Positions 8,882-20,766 of a DNA stretch of 64,000 bases are shown in pieces (positions within the stretch are counted from its first letter, which is position 1; each line of letters starts with the position of its first letter). Source of the DNA: Desulfobacteraceae bacterium (GTDB lineage: Bacteria; Desulfobacterota; Desulfobacteria; Desulfobacterales; SKZT01); the NCBI GenBank assembly GCA_011389745.1, contig JAABTQ010000014.1, positions 1 through 64,000 of the forward strand. Direction: 5' to 3'. A program made the position numbers and the translations under genes. A model generated the notes under the pieces. It was given only the letters and a program-made list of their open reading frames with translations, was not told the origin of the DNA and did no database searches.

Positions 8882-8920
8882 TTATCTGTTATCTGTTTCC
8901 TGATAACTATTAACAGATAA
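8882..8920. repeat. Intra-operon inverted repeat
   Basis: TTATCTGTTA (8882-8891) is the exact reverse complement of TAACAGATAA (8911-8920), in the 87-base gap between the nuoF-like and hoxU-like genes. It may be a processing or stabilising hairpin; function unknown. Confidence 0.5.
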
Positions 8921-8931
8921 ACCGCCATTTT

Positions 8932-10794
8932 TTACATAATTTTGATCGCATCAAATTTGCACACCTCATAACAGGCCCTGCACTTGATGCAAATGTCATC
9001 ATCGATGGTATGAATTTCTTTTTTCTCTCCGGTTGCAGCCTCGACCGGGCAAATCCTTGCGCATAAATGGCAACCGGTGCAATTTTCCGGATCAATGGAA
9101 AACTTAATCAAGGCCTTGCACACCCCGGCAGGGCATTTTTTATCCCGGATGTGGGCTTCATACTCATCCCGAAAATAACGCATTGTGGTGATCACGGGAT
9201 TTGGTGCGGAGCCACCCAAAGCACAAAGCGAACCATCGATAATTGCCTGGCCCATCCACTCGAGAGTGTCCAGATCTTCCTCTTTACCCTCTCCGGAAGT
9301 TATAAGGTCCAGAATTTTTCGCATCTGAAGAATCCCTTCCCGGCAAGGCGTGCATTTTCCACAGGATTCTTCTTCGAGAAACTTCAGGAAATAGTTGGCA
9401 ACATCCACCATACAATTGTTTTCATCCATAACGATCATGCCGCCGGAACCCATCATAGAGCCTAATTTGGTCAGTTCATCAAAATCCACCGGAGTATCCA
9501 GGTGCTTTGCCGGAATACAGCCTCCTGATGGACCGCCTGTCTGGACCGCCTTAAACTTTTTTCCACCGGGAACGCCGCCACCAATATCATATATAATCTC
9601 ACGCAATGTGATACCCATAGGAACTTCCACAAGTCCCGTATTGCTAATTTTTCCAACCAGTGAGAAAATTTTGGTCCCTTTGCTGCCTTCAGTGCCGATA
9701 CCGTTATACCATTTGGCGCCTTTGTTAATGATTAAAGGAACGTTGGCCCATGTTTCCACGTTGTTCAGACTGGTAGGTTTATCCCACAAGCCTTTGTCGG
9801 TTGCGTGAATGTATTTGGCGCGAGGTTCGCCGCTTCTGCCCTCGAGGGAAGCAAAAAGTGCTGAGGACTCCCCACAAACAAATGCTCCGCCTCCTCGCAT
9901 GATTTTAATGTCAAAACCAAACCCGCTGCCAAGAATGTTTTCTCCCAACAACCCGAATTCTCTTGCCTGATCCAAAGCTAAGGTGGCATTTGTCACCGCC
10001 AGGGGATATTCATTTCGGACGTAAATATATCCATCCCTGGATCCGATGGCGTAAGCACCAATGATCATGCCTTCCAAAACCGAGTGAGGATTTCCCTCAA
10101 GAAGCGCACGGTCCATGAACGCACCCGGATCGCCTTCATCTGCATTACAAATCACATACTTGGGATCCCCCTCTGCGTTTCGTGTAGAATGCCATTTCCA
10201 TCCCGCAGGAAATCCACCTCCGCCCCGTCCGCGAAGGTCGGCATCGATGACTTCCTGAATCACTTCATCGGGTTTCATGGCCGACAAAGCTTTGGCCAGA
10301 GCCGAATATCCCCCCAACCTGATATAATCTTCAATACTTTTGGAATCGATAAAATTGTTTTTTCCCAAAAGATATCGCTGCTGTTTTTTATAAAAAGGTA
10401 TTTCAGAATCCTTGACGACCCTTTCTTTTGTATCAGGATCTTTATAGACCAGGCGTTCAATGATTTCATTATTGGCAATTGTTTTAGAAACGATTTCCGG
10501 GACATCTTCAACGGTGACCCCGAGATAGCATGTTCCTTCAGGATAAATCACCACAATGGGGCCTCTTTCACAAAACCCGGGGCATCCGGTTTCCTTGATT
10601 GCCGACAATTCTACTTTTAAGGACAGTCCCTGTGACTGAATTTCTTCCTTTATAGCCCCAGCGATTTTTTTTGAACCTAACGCCAGGCATCCGGTTCCGG
10701 CGCAGATAGAAATAACGGTCTTTTTCGGATCTCTTTGCGCCTGAATTTCTTTTCTGAACTGTTCCAACTCTTCAAGTGTTTTAATCTTCTTCAT
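8932..10794 (-). CDS. NuoF/HoxF-like NAD(P)H-oxidising flavin subunit with extra Fe-S domains
   Basis: 620-residue diaphorase subunit of the NuoF/HoxF/HndC family. Residues 25-110 form a thioredoxin-like [2Fe-2S] domain (Cys31, 36, 71, 75). The FMN/NADH-binding core begins at [14 protein letters not shown] (188-201) and includes [13 protein letters not shown]. Cys478, 481 and 484 ([12 protein letters not shown]) with a later Cys bind the N3 [4Fe-4S] cluster. A C-terminal two-[4Fe-4S] ferredoxin domain covers about 560-620 ([23 protein letters not shown]). This is the architecture of soluble hydrogenase or formate dehydrogenase diaphorases, some of which bifurcate electrons. The start overlaps the NuoE-like gene by 14 bases, so the two are co-translated. 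Confidence 0.94.
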   Translation of the reverse strand: MKKIKTLEELEQFRKEIQAQRDPKKTVISICAGTGCLALGSKKIAGAIKEEIQSQGLSLKVELSAIKETGCPGFCERGPIVVIYPEGTCYLGVTVEDVPEIVSKTIANNEIIERLVYKDPDTKERVVKDSEIPFYKKQQRYLLGKNNFIDSKSIEDYIRLGGYSALAKALSAMKPDEVIQEVIDADLRGRGGGGFPAGWKWHSTRNAEGDPKYVICNADEGDPGAFMDRALLEGNPHSVLEGMIIGAYAIGSRDGYIYVRNEYPLAVTNATLALDQAREFGLLGENILGSGFGFDIKIMRGGGAFVCGESSALFASLEGRSGEPRAKYIHATDKGLWDKPTSLNNVETWANVPLIINKGAKWYNGIGTEGSKGTKIFSLVGKISNTGLVEVPMGITLREIIYDIGGGVPGGKKFKAVQTGGPSGGCIPAKHLDTPVDFDELTKLGSMMGSGGMIVMDENNCMVDVANYFLKFLEEESCGKCTPCREGILQMRKILDLITSGEGKEEDLDTLEWMGQAIIDGSLCALGGSAPNPVITTMRYFRDEYEAHIRDKKCPAGVCKALIKFSIDPENCTGCHLCARICPVEAATGEKKEIHTIDDDICIKCRACYEVCKFDAIKIM

Positions 10795-11257
10795 CAGTCA
10801 CTACCTTTTTGCCAAGTTTTTTGAGTAGCTTGTTGCTTTTGGAGATGGTCATCTTTCCGTGGTAGTCCCCATCCGCTTCCAGAATGGGACCCAATGCGCA
10901 AGCTCCTACACAGTTGACCGTGTCAAAGGAAAACTTCAGATCCCCTGAAGTCTCGCCGGGCTTAATCCCAAGAATACGCTCAATATGATCTGTCAGATTC
11001 TGGGCACCACGAACATGGCAAGCGGTTCCAATGCATACGGTCAACTGATGATCGCCGCGTGGGGTCAGGCTGAATGCTTTATAAAACGTGGCCACCTCAT
11101 AAATCCGGCTGATCGGCACATCAAGAAAAACACTGACCCGGTGAAGGGCCTTGTGAGGAAGGTGATTAAATTCCTTTTGAACATCCTGAAGGATCGGAAC
11201 AAGAAAAGCCTTGTCCGAATCGTATTTTGAAATGATTTCTCTGACTTTATCTTCCAT
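10781..11257 (-). CDS. NuoE/HoxE-like [2Fe-2S] subunit
   Basis: 158-residue thioredoxin-like ferredoxin subunit of the NuoE/HndA family. The [2Fe-2S] ligands are Cys75, Cys80, Cys116 and Cys120 ([12 protein letters not shown] and CVGACALGP). The N-terminal helical bundle contains [27 protein letters not shown], typical of NuoE. It precedes the NuoF-like gene with a 14-base overlap and follows porB by four bases, which places the diaphorase module inside the PFOR operon. Its role is a one-electron relay next to the flavin. Confidence 0.94.
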   Translation of the reverse strand: MEDKVREIISKYDSDKAFLVPILQDVQKEFNHLPHKALHRVSVFLDVPISRIYEVATFYKAFSLTPRGDHQLTVCIGTACHVRGAQNLTDHIERILGIKPGETSGDLKFSFDTVNCVGACALGPILEADGDYHGKMTISKSNKLLKKLGKKVVTDEED

Positions 11258-11261
11258 TATT

Positions 11262-12209
11262 TTAAACCTTATCCGGAGTGTTGAATTTTCCTGTCATGGT
11301 TTTAAGCTTTTTGTAATCCTGTGTCACACGCTCTTGAATGGTTTCAATCATCTCCGGCGTAAGATGCCGGAATCTACCTTGCGGCTTGAGATATTCTTGT
11401 ACAGGTCTTAGTTCATCCACCTCTTGGGTAATCTTGTATTTTCCGTCCTCGACTTCATAGAGCGGGAACACCCCTGTTTCAACAGCAAGCCGGCCGATCC
11501 AGATGGCCCTGTCAGGAGGAATTCGCCAACCAGTTGGGCAAACCGAAAGAATATGCACATAGGCGGGGCCTTTTTTGGCCGCCGCTTTTTTTACCTTTTC
11601 CATCAGATCGATGGGATAGCTGGAACAGGCTGTGGCCACATACGGAATGTTATGAGCCACTGCTATTTTCGGCATATTTTTTTTCCAGGTTACCTGACCT
11701 GTCGGTTTTGCTTTGCCTGAGGGCGATGTTGTCGTTGTGGCACCGAAAGGCGTTGAAGACGAACGTTGGATTCCGGTGTTCATATAAGCTTCGTTGTCAT
11801 AGCAGACATAAACAAAATCATGTCCCCTTTCAAAAGCACCGGACAAGGCCTGAAGTCCGATGTCAGCAGTAGCACCATCGCCCCCCATACCCAGAAACAC
11901 GGTTTTTTTGTCCGCAAGCCTTCCTTTTCGGATCAAAACCCTGAAACCTGCTTCAGCGCCTGAAAGTGTAGCCCCTGTGTTTTCAAAAGCCACATGAAGC
12001 CATGGCACTCTCCAGTTGGTAAATGGAAGCGGTGACGAAACGATTTCCATGCAACCTGTGGCGGCACAAACCACCACATTGTTACCCAGGACCTTGGCCA
12101 CCAGTCTGACCGCCAGGGCTTCCGCACACCCCTGGCACGAGCGGTGGCCAGGCGCAAAATATTCTTCCTTGGTTATCAGCCTTGAGGCGTAAACATTTAA
12201 TGGTTCCAT
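11262..12209 (-). CDS. porB: Pyruvate/2-oxoacid:ferredoxin oxidoreductase, beta subunit
   Basis: 315-residue thiamine-diphosphate subunit of a four-subunit 2-oxoacid:ferredoxin oxidoreductase. The ThDP/Mg motif is GMGGDGATADIGLQ with the paired DNEAYMNTG. Proximal [4Fe-4S] cysteines are in GHRSCQGCAEAL and ATGCMEIV. It catalyses CoA-dependent oxidative decarboxylation of pyruvate to acetyl-CoA with reduction of ferredoxin, or the reverse. Pyruvate is the most likely substrate given the por gene order, but other 2-oxoacids cannot be excluded. Its ATG overlaps the porA stop by one base (TAATG). Confidence 0.93.
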   Translation of the reverse strand: MEPLNVYASRLITKEEYFAPGHRSCQGCAEALAVRLVAKVLGNNVVVCAATGCMEIVSSPLPFTNWRVPWLHVAFENTGATLSGAEAGFRVLIRKGRLADKKTVFLGMGGDGATADIGLQALSGAFERGHDFVYVCYDNEAYMNTGIQRSSSTPFGATTTTSPSGKAKPTGQVTWKKNMPKIAVAHNIPYVATACSSYPIDLMEKVKKAAAKKGPAYVHILSVCPTGWRIPPDRAIWIGRLAVETGVFPLYEVEDGKYKITQEVDELRPVQEYLKPQGRFRHLTPEMIETIQERVTQDYKKLKTMTGKFNTPDKV

Positions 12210-13390
12210 TATTCTCTGACTCCGTAAATGATATAATCATCCTGGCGTACCTTGCCTTTGGCAAACGGCTCGGCTTTTTCATACATGGCAATATAGTCAT
12301 TGACCGTAACGTCACGGCCGGCCAAACCTGCAACAAAATTGGCAACCACGGGCATGTTTTGCTCTCCATAAAGCGCTGCCCTAATCTCACTTGCAACGGG
12401 CCCTCCGGGTCCCCCAAAGGACAATGCACGATCCAGGACAATAATTTTTTTGACATTTTTTACAGCCAGGCGAAATTCCTCAAACGGAAAGGGACGCCAT
12501 AGCCTGAGTTTAATCTGACCGACTGCTTTACCCTGGGCCCTCAACCGATCAACAGCAATGGAAACGGTCTCGCTTAAACTTCCCATGGTCAGAAACACGG
12601 TTTCGGCATCATCAGCCTGATAGCTCTCCACCGGTTTATAGTACCTTCCGGTAATGTCACCCATCTCTTTCCAGGCCCTAAGAATTTCCACCTTGGATGA
12701 CAGAAGCGCTTCATTCTGAGCTTTTTTGGCTTCGGTAAAAATGTTGGGCATGCCAAACGCACCCATGGTGACAGGTTTGTCCGGATGAAGCCGGTTGACC
12801 GGTTTAAACTCCGGCAGATAGCGCCTGACCATTTCCGGTTCCCAATATTCGATAGCCTCAATCATGTGGGTAAGGATGAATCCATCCATGTTGACAATAA
12901 CGGGAAGAGACACTTGCGGGTTTTCAGCCACGCGAAAGGCGAAAAAAACATGGTCGAATACATCCTGGCCGTTTTCCGTAAACACCTGTATCCATCCGCA
13001 GTCACGGATCGACATCACATCGGAGTGGTCGTTCCAGATGCTCAATGGCCCTGAAAGACTTCTGTTGGCAAGAATCATGACAATAGGAAGTCTCATGCAC
13101 GGAGCAATAAAAACGATTTCGTTCATCAGGGCCAATCCTTGTGAACTGGTGCATGTAAATGTTCTTGCTCCCACTGCCGATGCTCCGCAGCAAACGCTCA
13201 TGGCGGAATGCTCAGACTCCACCGGGATAAATTCCGCATCAAGATCTCCTCTGGCCACGATCTCCGACAGATGTTCCACAATATGGGTCTGGGGGGTTAT
13301 CGGGTACGCAGCAATGACATCCACATCGGCCATGGCCACCGCATCGGCCGCACCGATTGAAACCTCGATTCCTTTTCTATTTATCGACAT
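12209..13390 (-). CDS. porA: Pyruvate/2-oxoacid:ferredoxin oxidoreductase, alpha subunit
   Basis: 393-residue alpha subunit (domains I and II of PFOR). Early residues AYPITPQTHIVEHL hold the conserved YPITP motif that contacts the thiamine. SSQGLALMNE and the M-I-L-A-N-R-S segment follow, and the C-terminal Rossmann-like domain contains VLDRALSFGGPGGP. The ATG abuts the porD stop and the stop overlaps porB, so porD-porA-porB are translated as a block. It forms the heterotetramer with PorB, PorC and PorD in the cytoplasm. Confidence 0.93.
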   Translation of the reverse strand: MSINRKGIEVSIGAADAVAMADVDVIAAYPITPQTHIVEHLSEIVARGDLDAEFIPVESEHSAMSVCCGASAVGARTFTCTSSQGLALMNEIVFIAPCMRLPIVMILANRSLSGPLSIWNDHSDVMSIRDCGWIQVFTENGQDVFDHVFFAFRVAENPQVSLPVIVNMDGFILTHMIEAIEYWEPEMVRRYLPEFKPVNRLHPDKPVTMGAFGMPNIFTEAKKAQNEALLSSKVEILRAWKEMGDITGRYYKPVESYQADDAETVFLTMGSLSETVSIAVDRLRAQGKAVGQIKLRLWRPFPFEEFRLAVKNVKKIIVLDRALSFGGPGGPVASEIRAALYGEQNMPVVANFVAGLAGRDVTVNDYIAMYEKAEPFAKGKVRQDDYIIYGVRE

Positions 13391-13687
13391 CTATTCTTCC
13401 TCCGGTATCATACTAATACACCCGGTAAAACATTCCCTTGCACAAATTCCACACCCCTTGCAGTAATAAAGGTCTGCGACGAATAAACCCTCGTCATTTT
13501 TATAGATTGCCATATCAGGGCAAAACAGATAACAGACACCACAACGGATGCATTTTTCCTTATCAACGACAGGCCGCATGGATCGCCAGTCTCCGGTCTT
13601 ATACCGACAGGCATTTCCCGGTTCCGAGATCACACAGCCGACTGGAAGTTCTCTCCAGGTCGGTTCCTCTATATTTTTTTTAGGCAA
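13391..13687 (-). CDS. porD: Pyruvate/2-oxoacid:ferredoxin oxidoreductase, delta (ferredoxin) subunit
   Basis: 98-residue ferredoxin subunit. Two [4Fe-4S] motifs are seen in the C-terminal half: CIRCGVCYLFCPDMAI and CKGCGICARECFTG. The N-terminal part (EPTWRELPVGCVISEPGNA, then KTGDWRSMRPV) is the usual PorD lead-in that docks on the alpha subunit. It lies 20 bases after porC and directly abuts porA. It delivers electrons from the PorB cluster to external ferredoxin or, here, perhaps to the NuoEF-like subunits encoded downstream. Confidence 0.94.
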   Translation of the reverse strand: MPKKNIEEPTWRELPVGCVISEPGNACRYKTGDWRSMRPVVDKEKCIRCGVCYLFCPDMAIYKNDEGLFVADLYYCKGCGICARECFTGCISMIPEEE

Positions 13688-13707
13688 GGTTCGCTCCTTT
13701 TCATATT

Positions 13708-14262
13708 TTATTCTTTAGGAATCACTTCCGTTTCCTCATATGCTCTTTTAAACGCTCTGATGTTTTTTTCCGCTATCCGGCCAAAACGTTTTTTAAGCGG
13801 TTCCATCAATGACTCCGGATCGAGAATCCTCCCCGCTTTTATTAACGAACCCAGCATCGTCGTATTGGTAATAGGAATCCCCATTTCTTCCTGTGCAATC
13901 AGCGTGGCGTTAACAGTTCCGATAGCCTGCTGAATACCCAACTCATCCCTGATCTGTTTTCCTGAATATTTGGTGTTGGTCACAAGAATGCCGTCTTTTT
14001 TGAGTCCACCGGCTACATCTACCAATCGTAAAATCGAGGGATCTAAAACCATGACCAGATCCGGATTGTAAATGTTTGTCCGAAGACGAATAGGTTCATC
14101 ATCGATCCTGCAGAAAGCAACAACCGGCGCCCCCCGGCGCTCCGGCCCGAAGCTGGGAAAGGCCTGGGCATATTTTCCCTCTTGGATTGCGGCCAGTGCC
14201 AGAAGTTCCGCAGATGTCACAGCCCCCTGTCCTCCCCGGCCGTGCAACCGTATTTCGATCAT
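13708..14262 (-). CDS. porC: Pyruvate/2-oxoacid:ferredoxin oxidoreductase, gamma subunit
   Basis: 184-residue gamma subunit (PFOR domain III). The start LHGRGGQGAVTSAELLALAA is the family signature. PSFGPERRGAPVVAFCRI and the C-terminal GRIAEKNIRAFKRAYEE also match. It is the first gene of the minus-strand run. The order gamma-delta-alpha-beta is the common one for heterotetrameric PORs. The upstream region (14263-14365) contains a candidate promoter and a perfect palindrome. Confidence 0.94.
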   Translation of the reverse strand: MIEIRLHGRGGQGAVTSAELLALAAIQEGKYAQAFPSFGPERRGAPVVAFCRIDDEPIRLRTNIYNPDLVMVLDPSILRLVDVAGGLKKDGILVTNTKYSGKQIRDELGIQQAIGTVNATLIAQEEMGIPITNTTMLGSLIKAGRILDPESLMEPLKKRFGRIAEKNIRAFKRAYEETEVIPKE

Positions 14263-14301
14263 ATTCTTTCTCTCCCTGAACGTAATTTATAAATTATATT
14301 T

Positions 14302-14322
14302 ATATGTTATTTTTTAACATAT
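14302..14322. promoter_or_regulatory. Palindrome in por leader (candidate operator)
   Basis: ATATGTTA (14302-14309), five T, TAACATAT (14315-14322): a perfect palindrome 40-60 bases before the porC ATG. It resembles the GTTA-N6-TAAC core of redox-sensing Rex operators but with one base less in the spacer, so the identity of any regulator is open. Confidence 0.4.
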
Positions 14323-14336
14323 TATTAATGAATGCT

Positions 14337-14365
14337 TCTTATCAGGTTTCTGGCTTTGGAGTCAA
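14337..14365 (-). promoter_or_regulatory. Candidate promoter of por operon
   Basis: On the minus strand TTGACT (14365-14360) is followed after 16-17 bases by GATAAG/ATAAGA. The -10 match is only fair. It lies 75-100 bases upstream of porC with the palindrome downstream of it. Confidence 0.35.
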
Positions 14366-14639
14366 TAAAATTGGTTTATTTTTTTTTAAAAATGTCGGTC
14401 TAATTTATTTTTTTTTTAATATTTATGCGATTTCTTTTCAAGAATTTAATACTCAACTAATCGAAATTATTATATTTAAAAGTGTTTTCGCCGGATGCCG
14501 ATTCGTTTTTCGTCTCGGGGAATTGGCATCCGACATTGTAAACTTCTAAAAACTTTCTATTTAAAGTTTTCGCCATTCCGGCGAAGGTCGGGATGAAACC
14601 GCCGTCACAGTCATATCCAGCAGCCGGAAGTTTAAGGTA

Positions 14640-15431
14640 TTAAAAGTAGCGGCGTGCCCCCTGGTAGCGGCCGGCGAAATAGCTGTTGTTCAGGGATGCG
14701 GTGCGGATGACATTTCCCCGGCTTGGGGCGTGGATGAATTTCCCATGGCCGCTGTAGATCCCCACGTGGGAAATACGGTTGGTGCCATCGGTGGCAAAAA
14801 AGACCAGATCACCGGCCCGTAGAGCGTTCCGGGACACCGGCGTACCGGCTCGGAACTGTTCCCGGGAGTTGCGGGGAAGATCCAGTCCATTGAGACGGTA
14901 AACGGTCATGGTCAGACCGCTACAGTCAAACCCCTCCTCGGATGAGGTTCCCCCCCAACGATAGGCAGTACCGATGAAACGGCGGGCGGTTTGCACGATG
15001 CTCTCTCCAAGCACCATTTGGGGATATTGGAGCGCCATGTCCGGTCGGGGACGGACAATATAAAAATCATCGATCAGTGCCATGGCCTGTAAGTCCAGGC
15101 TGCGTTTCAGTGCTGCCTCCCGGGTGTCGAAACGTTCCAGGCGAACTTTATAAAGGTAATCCCCATCAATGAAGTAGTAGGCATCCAACCCGGCGGCCTG
15201 CAAGCGGTCGGCATAGGCCGCCGCACGAGCGCTGGTGGAAAAAGCGCCCACCTGGATGGTGAACTGGATTTCTGACAGCTTTGGGGCCAGTTCCGGTGCC
15301 GGTACCCCGGGGGAAGGCCAAGGAGCTTTGGCTCGACGGCCGCATCCGGTGATGAATAAGATCACACACAGCAATAAAATCAGCACTGCCCAAGGCCGGT
15401 ATCCGGATATGTCCTTTGCGATCGAATTCAT
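14640..15431 (-). CDS. SPOR-NlpC/P60 lipoprotein (peptidoglycan endopeptidase)
   Basis: 263-residue predicted lipoprotein. A signal peptide ends in a lipobox FITGC with Cys30. Residues about 56-128 form a SPOR domain (FTIQVGAFSTSARAAAYA), which binds denuded glycan. Residues about 143-263 are an NlpC/P60 cysteine peptidase with Cys170 (FDCSGL), His222 (SHVGIY) and His234 (FIHAPS). It should cleave peptidoglycan stem peptides in the periplasm, probably at the septum or at remodelling sites. By eye the gene is clearly richer in G+C than both neighbours, which may reflect different ancestry. It stands alone on this strand. Confidence 0.92.
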   Translation of the reverse strand: MNSIAKDISGYRPWAVLILLLCVILFITGCGRRAKAPWPSPGVPAPELAPKLSEIQFTIQVGAFSTSARAAAYADRLQAAGLDAYYFIDGDYLYKVRLERFDTREAALKRSLDLQAMALIDDFYIVRPRPDMALQYPQMVLGESIVQTARRFIGTAYRWGGTSSEEGFDCSGLTMTVYRLNGLDLPRNSREQFRAGTPVSRNALRAGDLVFFATDGTNRISHVGIYSGHGKFIHAPSRGNVIRTASLNNSYFAGRYQGARRYF

Positions 15432-15561
15432 GGAAACAAATTATCTGAAATCGACCTTAATTTCAACCATTACCAACCTCACCACTTTGAGGGACAGTAC
15501 CAACGGTATCCCAGTCAATCGGCATGTTCCTTAATAGATGGAGACCGTTTGGGCTTGATAC

Positions 15562-15768
15562 TTAAAAGTCAGTCAGGCAGCGAAACTCGTAAAAGCCTTT
15601 GAGCTTTCTGTCGATCAATGATCTCAATTGTCGCAAATCCTCTTTACTGAAAGTATCACAGTCTTCTATCCATTCACAAATCTCATTGATTCTGAAGGGG
15701 CGAACTTTTCTGAAATCCTCCCTACGCCGATATATCATGCTTCGCGTGTCCTGAAATGGGATTCTCAT
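15562..15768 (-). CDS. Small hypothetical protein (68 aa)
   Basis: Unrecognised 68-residue protein. A strong AAAGGAGG lies just upstream of the ATG. The chain is highly charged, with basic N-terminal half (YRRREDFRKVRPFR), then an acidic helix (EICEWIEDCDTFSKEDL) and a basic helix (RQLRSLIDRKLKGF). There is no membrane segment or known motif. It lies between the NlpC/P60 gene and the nifJ promoter region. Confidence 0.6.
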   Translation of the reverse strand: MRIPFQDTRSMIYRRREDFRKVRPFRINEICEWIEDCDTFSKEDLRQLRSLIDRKLKGFYEFRCLTDF

Positions 15769-15843
15769 ATATATCCTCCTTTCTTGACCAGATTGATTAT
15801 TGCTGTATAATACCTAAATGAAGCGATTATGGCAGCAGCTATC

Positions 15844-15916
15844 CGTCATTCCAGCGGAGGCTGGAATCCAGGAGGTGAACCCAACAATCTGGATACCGGC
15901 CTGCGCCGGTATGACG
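15844..15916. repeat. REP/MITE-like palindromic repeat
   Basis: A 73-base element bounded by CGTCAT and ATGACG. Internal complementary pairs are CCAGC/GCTGG, ATCCAG/CTGGAT and CCGG/CCGG. The whole element can fold into a cruciform or two adjacent hairpins. The layout (CGTCATTCC...GG-ATGACG) is that of widely dispersed bacterial intergenic repeats. Confidence 0.75.
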
Positions 15917-16118
15917 TTAAACTCTTCCTCGAAATTGAATCGCTTATTTTAGGTAATAAATAACTGGTGAGGGTTCACAGATAGTACACGAATTGAAGGT
16001 TCCATGTGGTTTTATTAATATATTGAGATATCTACATATAAATATTGAAAGCAATCCAAGGTTTTTTTCCTGACCATTTAAAATTGGCCCCCACTTTTTT
16101 GTGCATTGCAATAAAGTA

Positions 16119-16147
16119 TTGACATAAAAACGCCTAAGCTATATAAA
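16119..16147 (+). promoter_or_regulatory. Near-consensus sigma-70 promoter of nifJ
   Basis: TTGACA at 16119-16124, a 17-base spacer, and TATAAA at 16142-16147. This predicts initiation about 16154-16156 and a leader of about 60 bases before the nifJ ATG. It is the best housekeeping promoter match seen in the window. Confidence 0.8.
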
Positions 16148-16192
16148 ATTTCCCCACAATTTTGCGAAATGCTATGGTGGTTAAAATTTTGA

Positions 16193-19759
<3,567 letters not shown>

Positions 19760-19773
19760 AATCAGGAACAGCC

Positions 19774-20412
19774 TTGGACCATTGTCGACAATGTGGAACC
19801 TGCTGCCGTAAAGGCGGCCCTGCGATTCATCAGGAGGATAAAAAGCTTCTGGAATATGGACATATTCCATTAAGATGCCTCTTTACCATCAGAAAGGATG
19901 AGCCTGTATACGACAATATCCAGGGCTGTATCATTTCAGCTGCGTCCGATATTATCCGAATTAAAAGCCGGGAAAATTCAAGTACATGCGTGTTTTTTAC
20001 CCCTGAGTATAATCAGTGCACCATATACGATAAACGCCCTCTGGAGTGCCGGATACTCGAATGCTGGAATACCCGCGAAATTGAAGAAAGATACGACAAA
20101 GGACGTCTCTCCCGTCAAGAACTTCTTGTAAATACCCCCCATATATACAACATGATGGAATATCATGAAAACCGATGTGCTTATCAGATAATCAAAAAAC
20201 TCCTCCAGCAGTGCAATCAGGACGATAAAAAAAATGCTCTCGAAAATATCCGTGAAATTTTAGCATTCGATAACCATTTTCGTTTATTGGCCATTGAAAA
20301 ATCCATTTGTAAAACAGATATTTTGAATTTTTTATTCGGTTCACCACTGCAAAAAACCTTGCCACGCATGGGATTGAAGGTTATTAAAAAATCATGGGCA
20401 CAATTCGAATGA
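19774..20412 (+). CDS. YkgJ family cysteine-cluster protein
   Basis: 212-residue protein of the YkgJ family (putative zinc- or iron-chelating). The start DHCRQCGTCCRKGGPAIH carries the CxxCxxCC cluster. Further cysteines sit in the SSTCVFF, NQCTIYDKRPLECRILEC stretch, as usual for the family. The start is TTG at 19774 with AGGA upstream; no better in-frame ATG precedes the cysteine cluster. Only 14 bases separate it from nifJ and it overlaps the next gene, so the three are probably one transcript. Function is unknown; metal binding or a role in metal-site modification is the family suggestion. It may support the iron-sulfur-rich PFOR. Confidence 0.85.
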   Translation: MDHCRQCGTCCRKGGPAIHQEDKKLLEYGHIPLRCLFTIRKDEPVYDNIQGCIISAASDIIRIKSRENSSTCVFFTPEYNQCTIYDKRPLECRILECWNTREIEERYDKGRLSRQELLVNTPHIYNMMEYHENRCAYQIIKKLLQQCNQDDKKNALENIREILAFDNHFRLLAIEKSICKTDILNFLFGSPLQKTLPRMGLKVIKKSWAQFE

Positions 20413-20675
20413 ACATCCTAACGCTTCTTGAAAAAAGACGGCATACCGCTCTGGAAATTTCCCGACTGATCGGAATCAAAGAAAAGGAAGTCTACCAACA
20501 CCTTCCACACATTGAAAAAAGTGTGAAAGGCAGGGGCAGGCGGTTGAATATGACACCCTATTATTGCATTTCCTGTGGATTTAAGTTCAAGGACAGAAAA
20601 CGTTTTTATCCACCAGGACGATGCCCTTTATGCAGGGAAGAGCGTATTTCAGAGGCTTTTTTTGGTATTATGTAA
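20409..20675 (+). CDS. Predicted regulator: HTH plus zinc ribbon (COG3357-like)
   Basis: 88-residue protein (93 if the ATG at 20394 is used). The N-terminal half is a winged-helix HTH (LEISRLIGIKEKEVYQHLPHI). The C-terminal half is a zinc ribbon, CISCGFKF then CPLC. This matches a family of small archaeal and bacterial predicted transcription regulators. The ATG at 20409 overlaps the stop of the YkgJ-like gene as ATGA, a normal coupling signal. It may control the nifJ transcript or redox genes, but no target is visible. Confidence 0.8.
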   Translation: MNILTLLEKRRHTALEISRLIGIKEKEVYQHLPHIEKSVKGRGRRLNMTPYYCISCGFKFKDRKRFYPPGRCPLCREERISEAFFGIM

Positions 20676-20766
20676 CAGTTTGCCGTGATACGCATTTTAG
20701 AAAAATAATTCTTTTTTATCACAGGGAAACTATCAATTGTAAAATCATATCTTTAAAGCTATCAAT

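Larger units (their letters stand above)
14263..14639. other. Intergenic region upstream of por operon
   Basis: 377 bases without a gene. The porC-proximal part is AT-rich with a palindrome and a candidate promoter, both listed separately. Further out, an imperfect inverted repeat of 12-base arms (14492-14503 with 14521-14532, one mismatch) and a short hairpin TTCGCC-ATTCC-GGCGAA (14569-14585) lie toward the convergent side of the NlpC gene. These look like small dispersed repeats or terminators. No open frame here is convincing. Confidence 0.5.

Noticed and set aside
8882..8920. Intra-operon inverted repeat as a terminator splitting the diaphorase genes
   Set aside because: The stem is AT-rich and lacks a T-run, so it is unlikely to end transcription; kept only as a repeat.
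16077..16095. Possible IS21-family end (ATTTAAAATTGGCCCCCAC)
   Set aside because: Only one end-like motif, no transposase, no second end found. The resemblance is from memory and too weak to call an insertion element.
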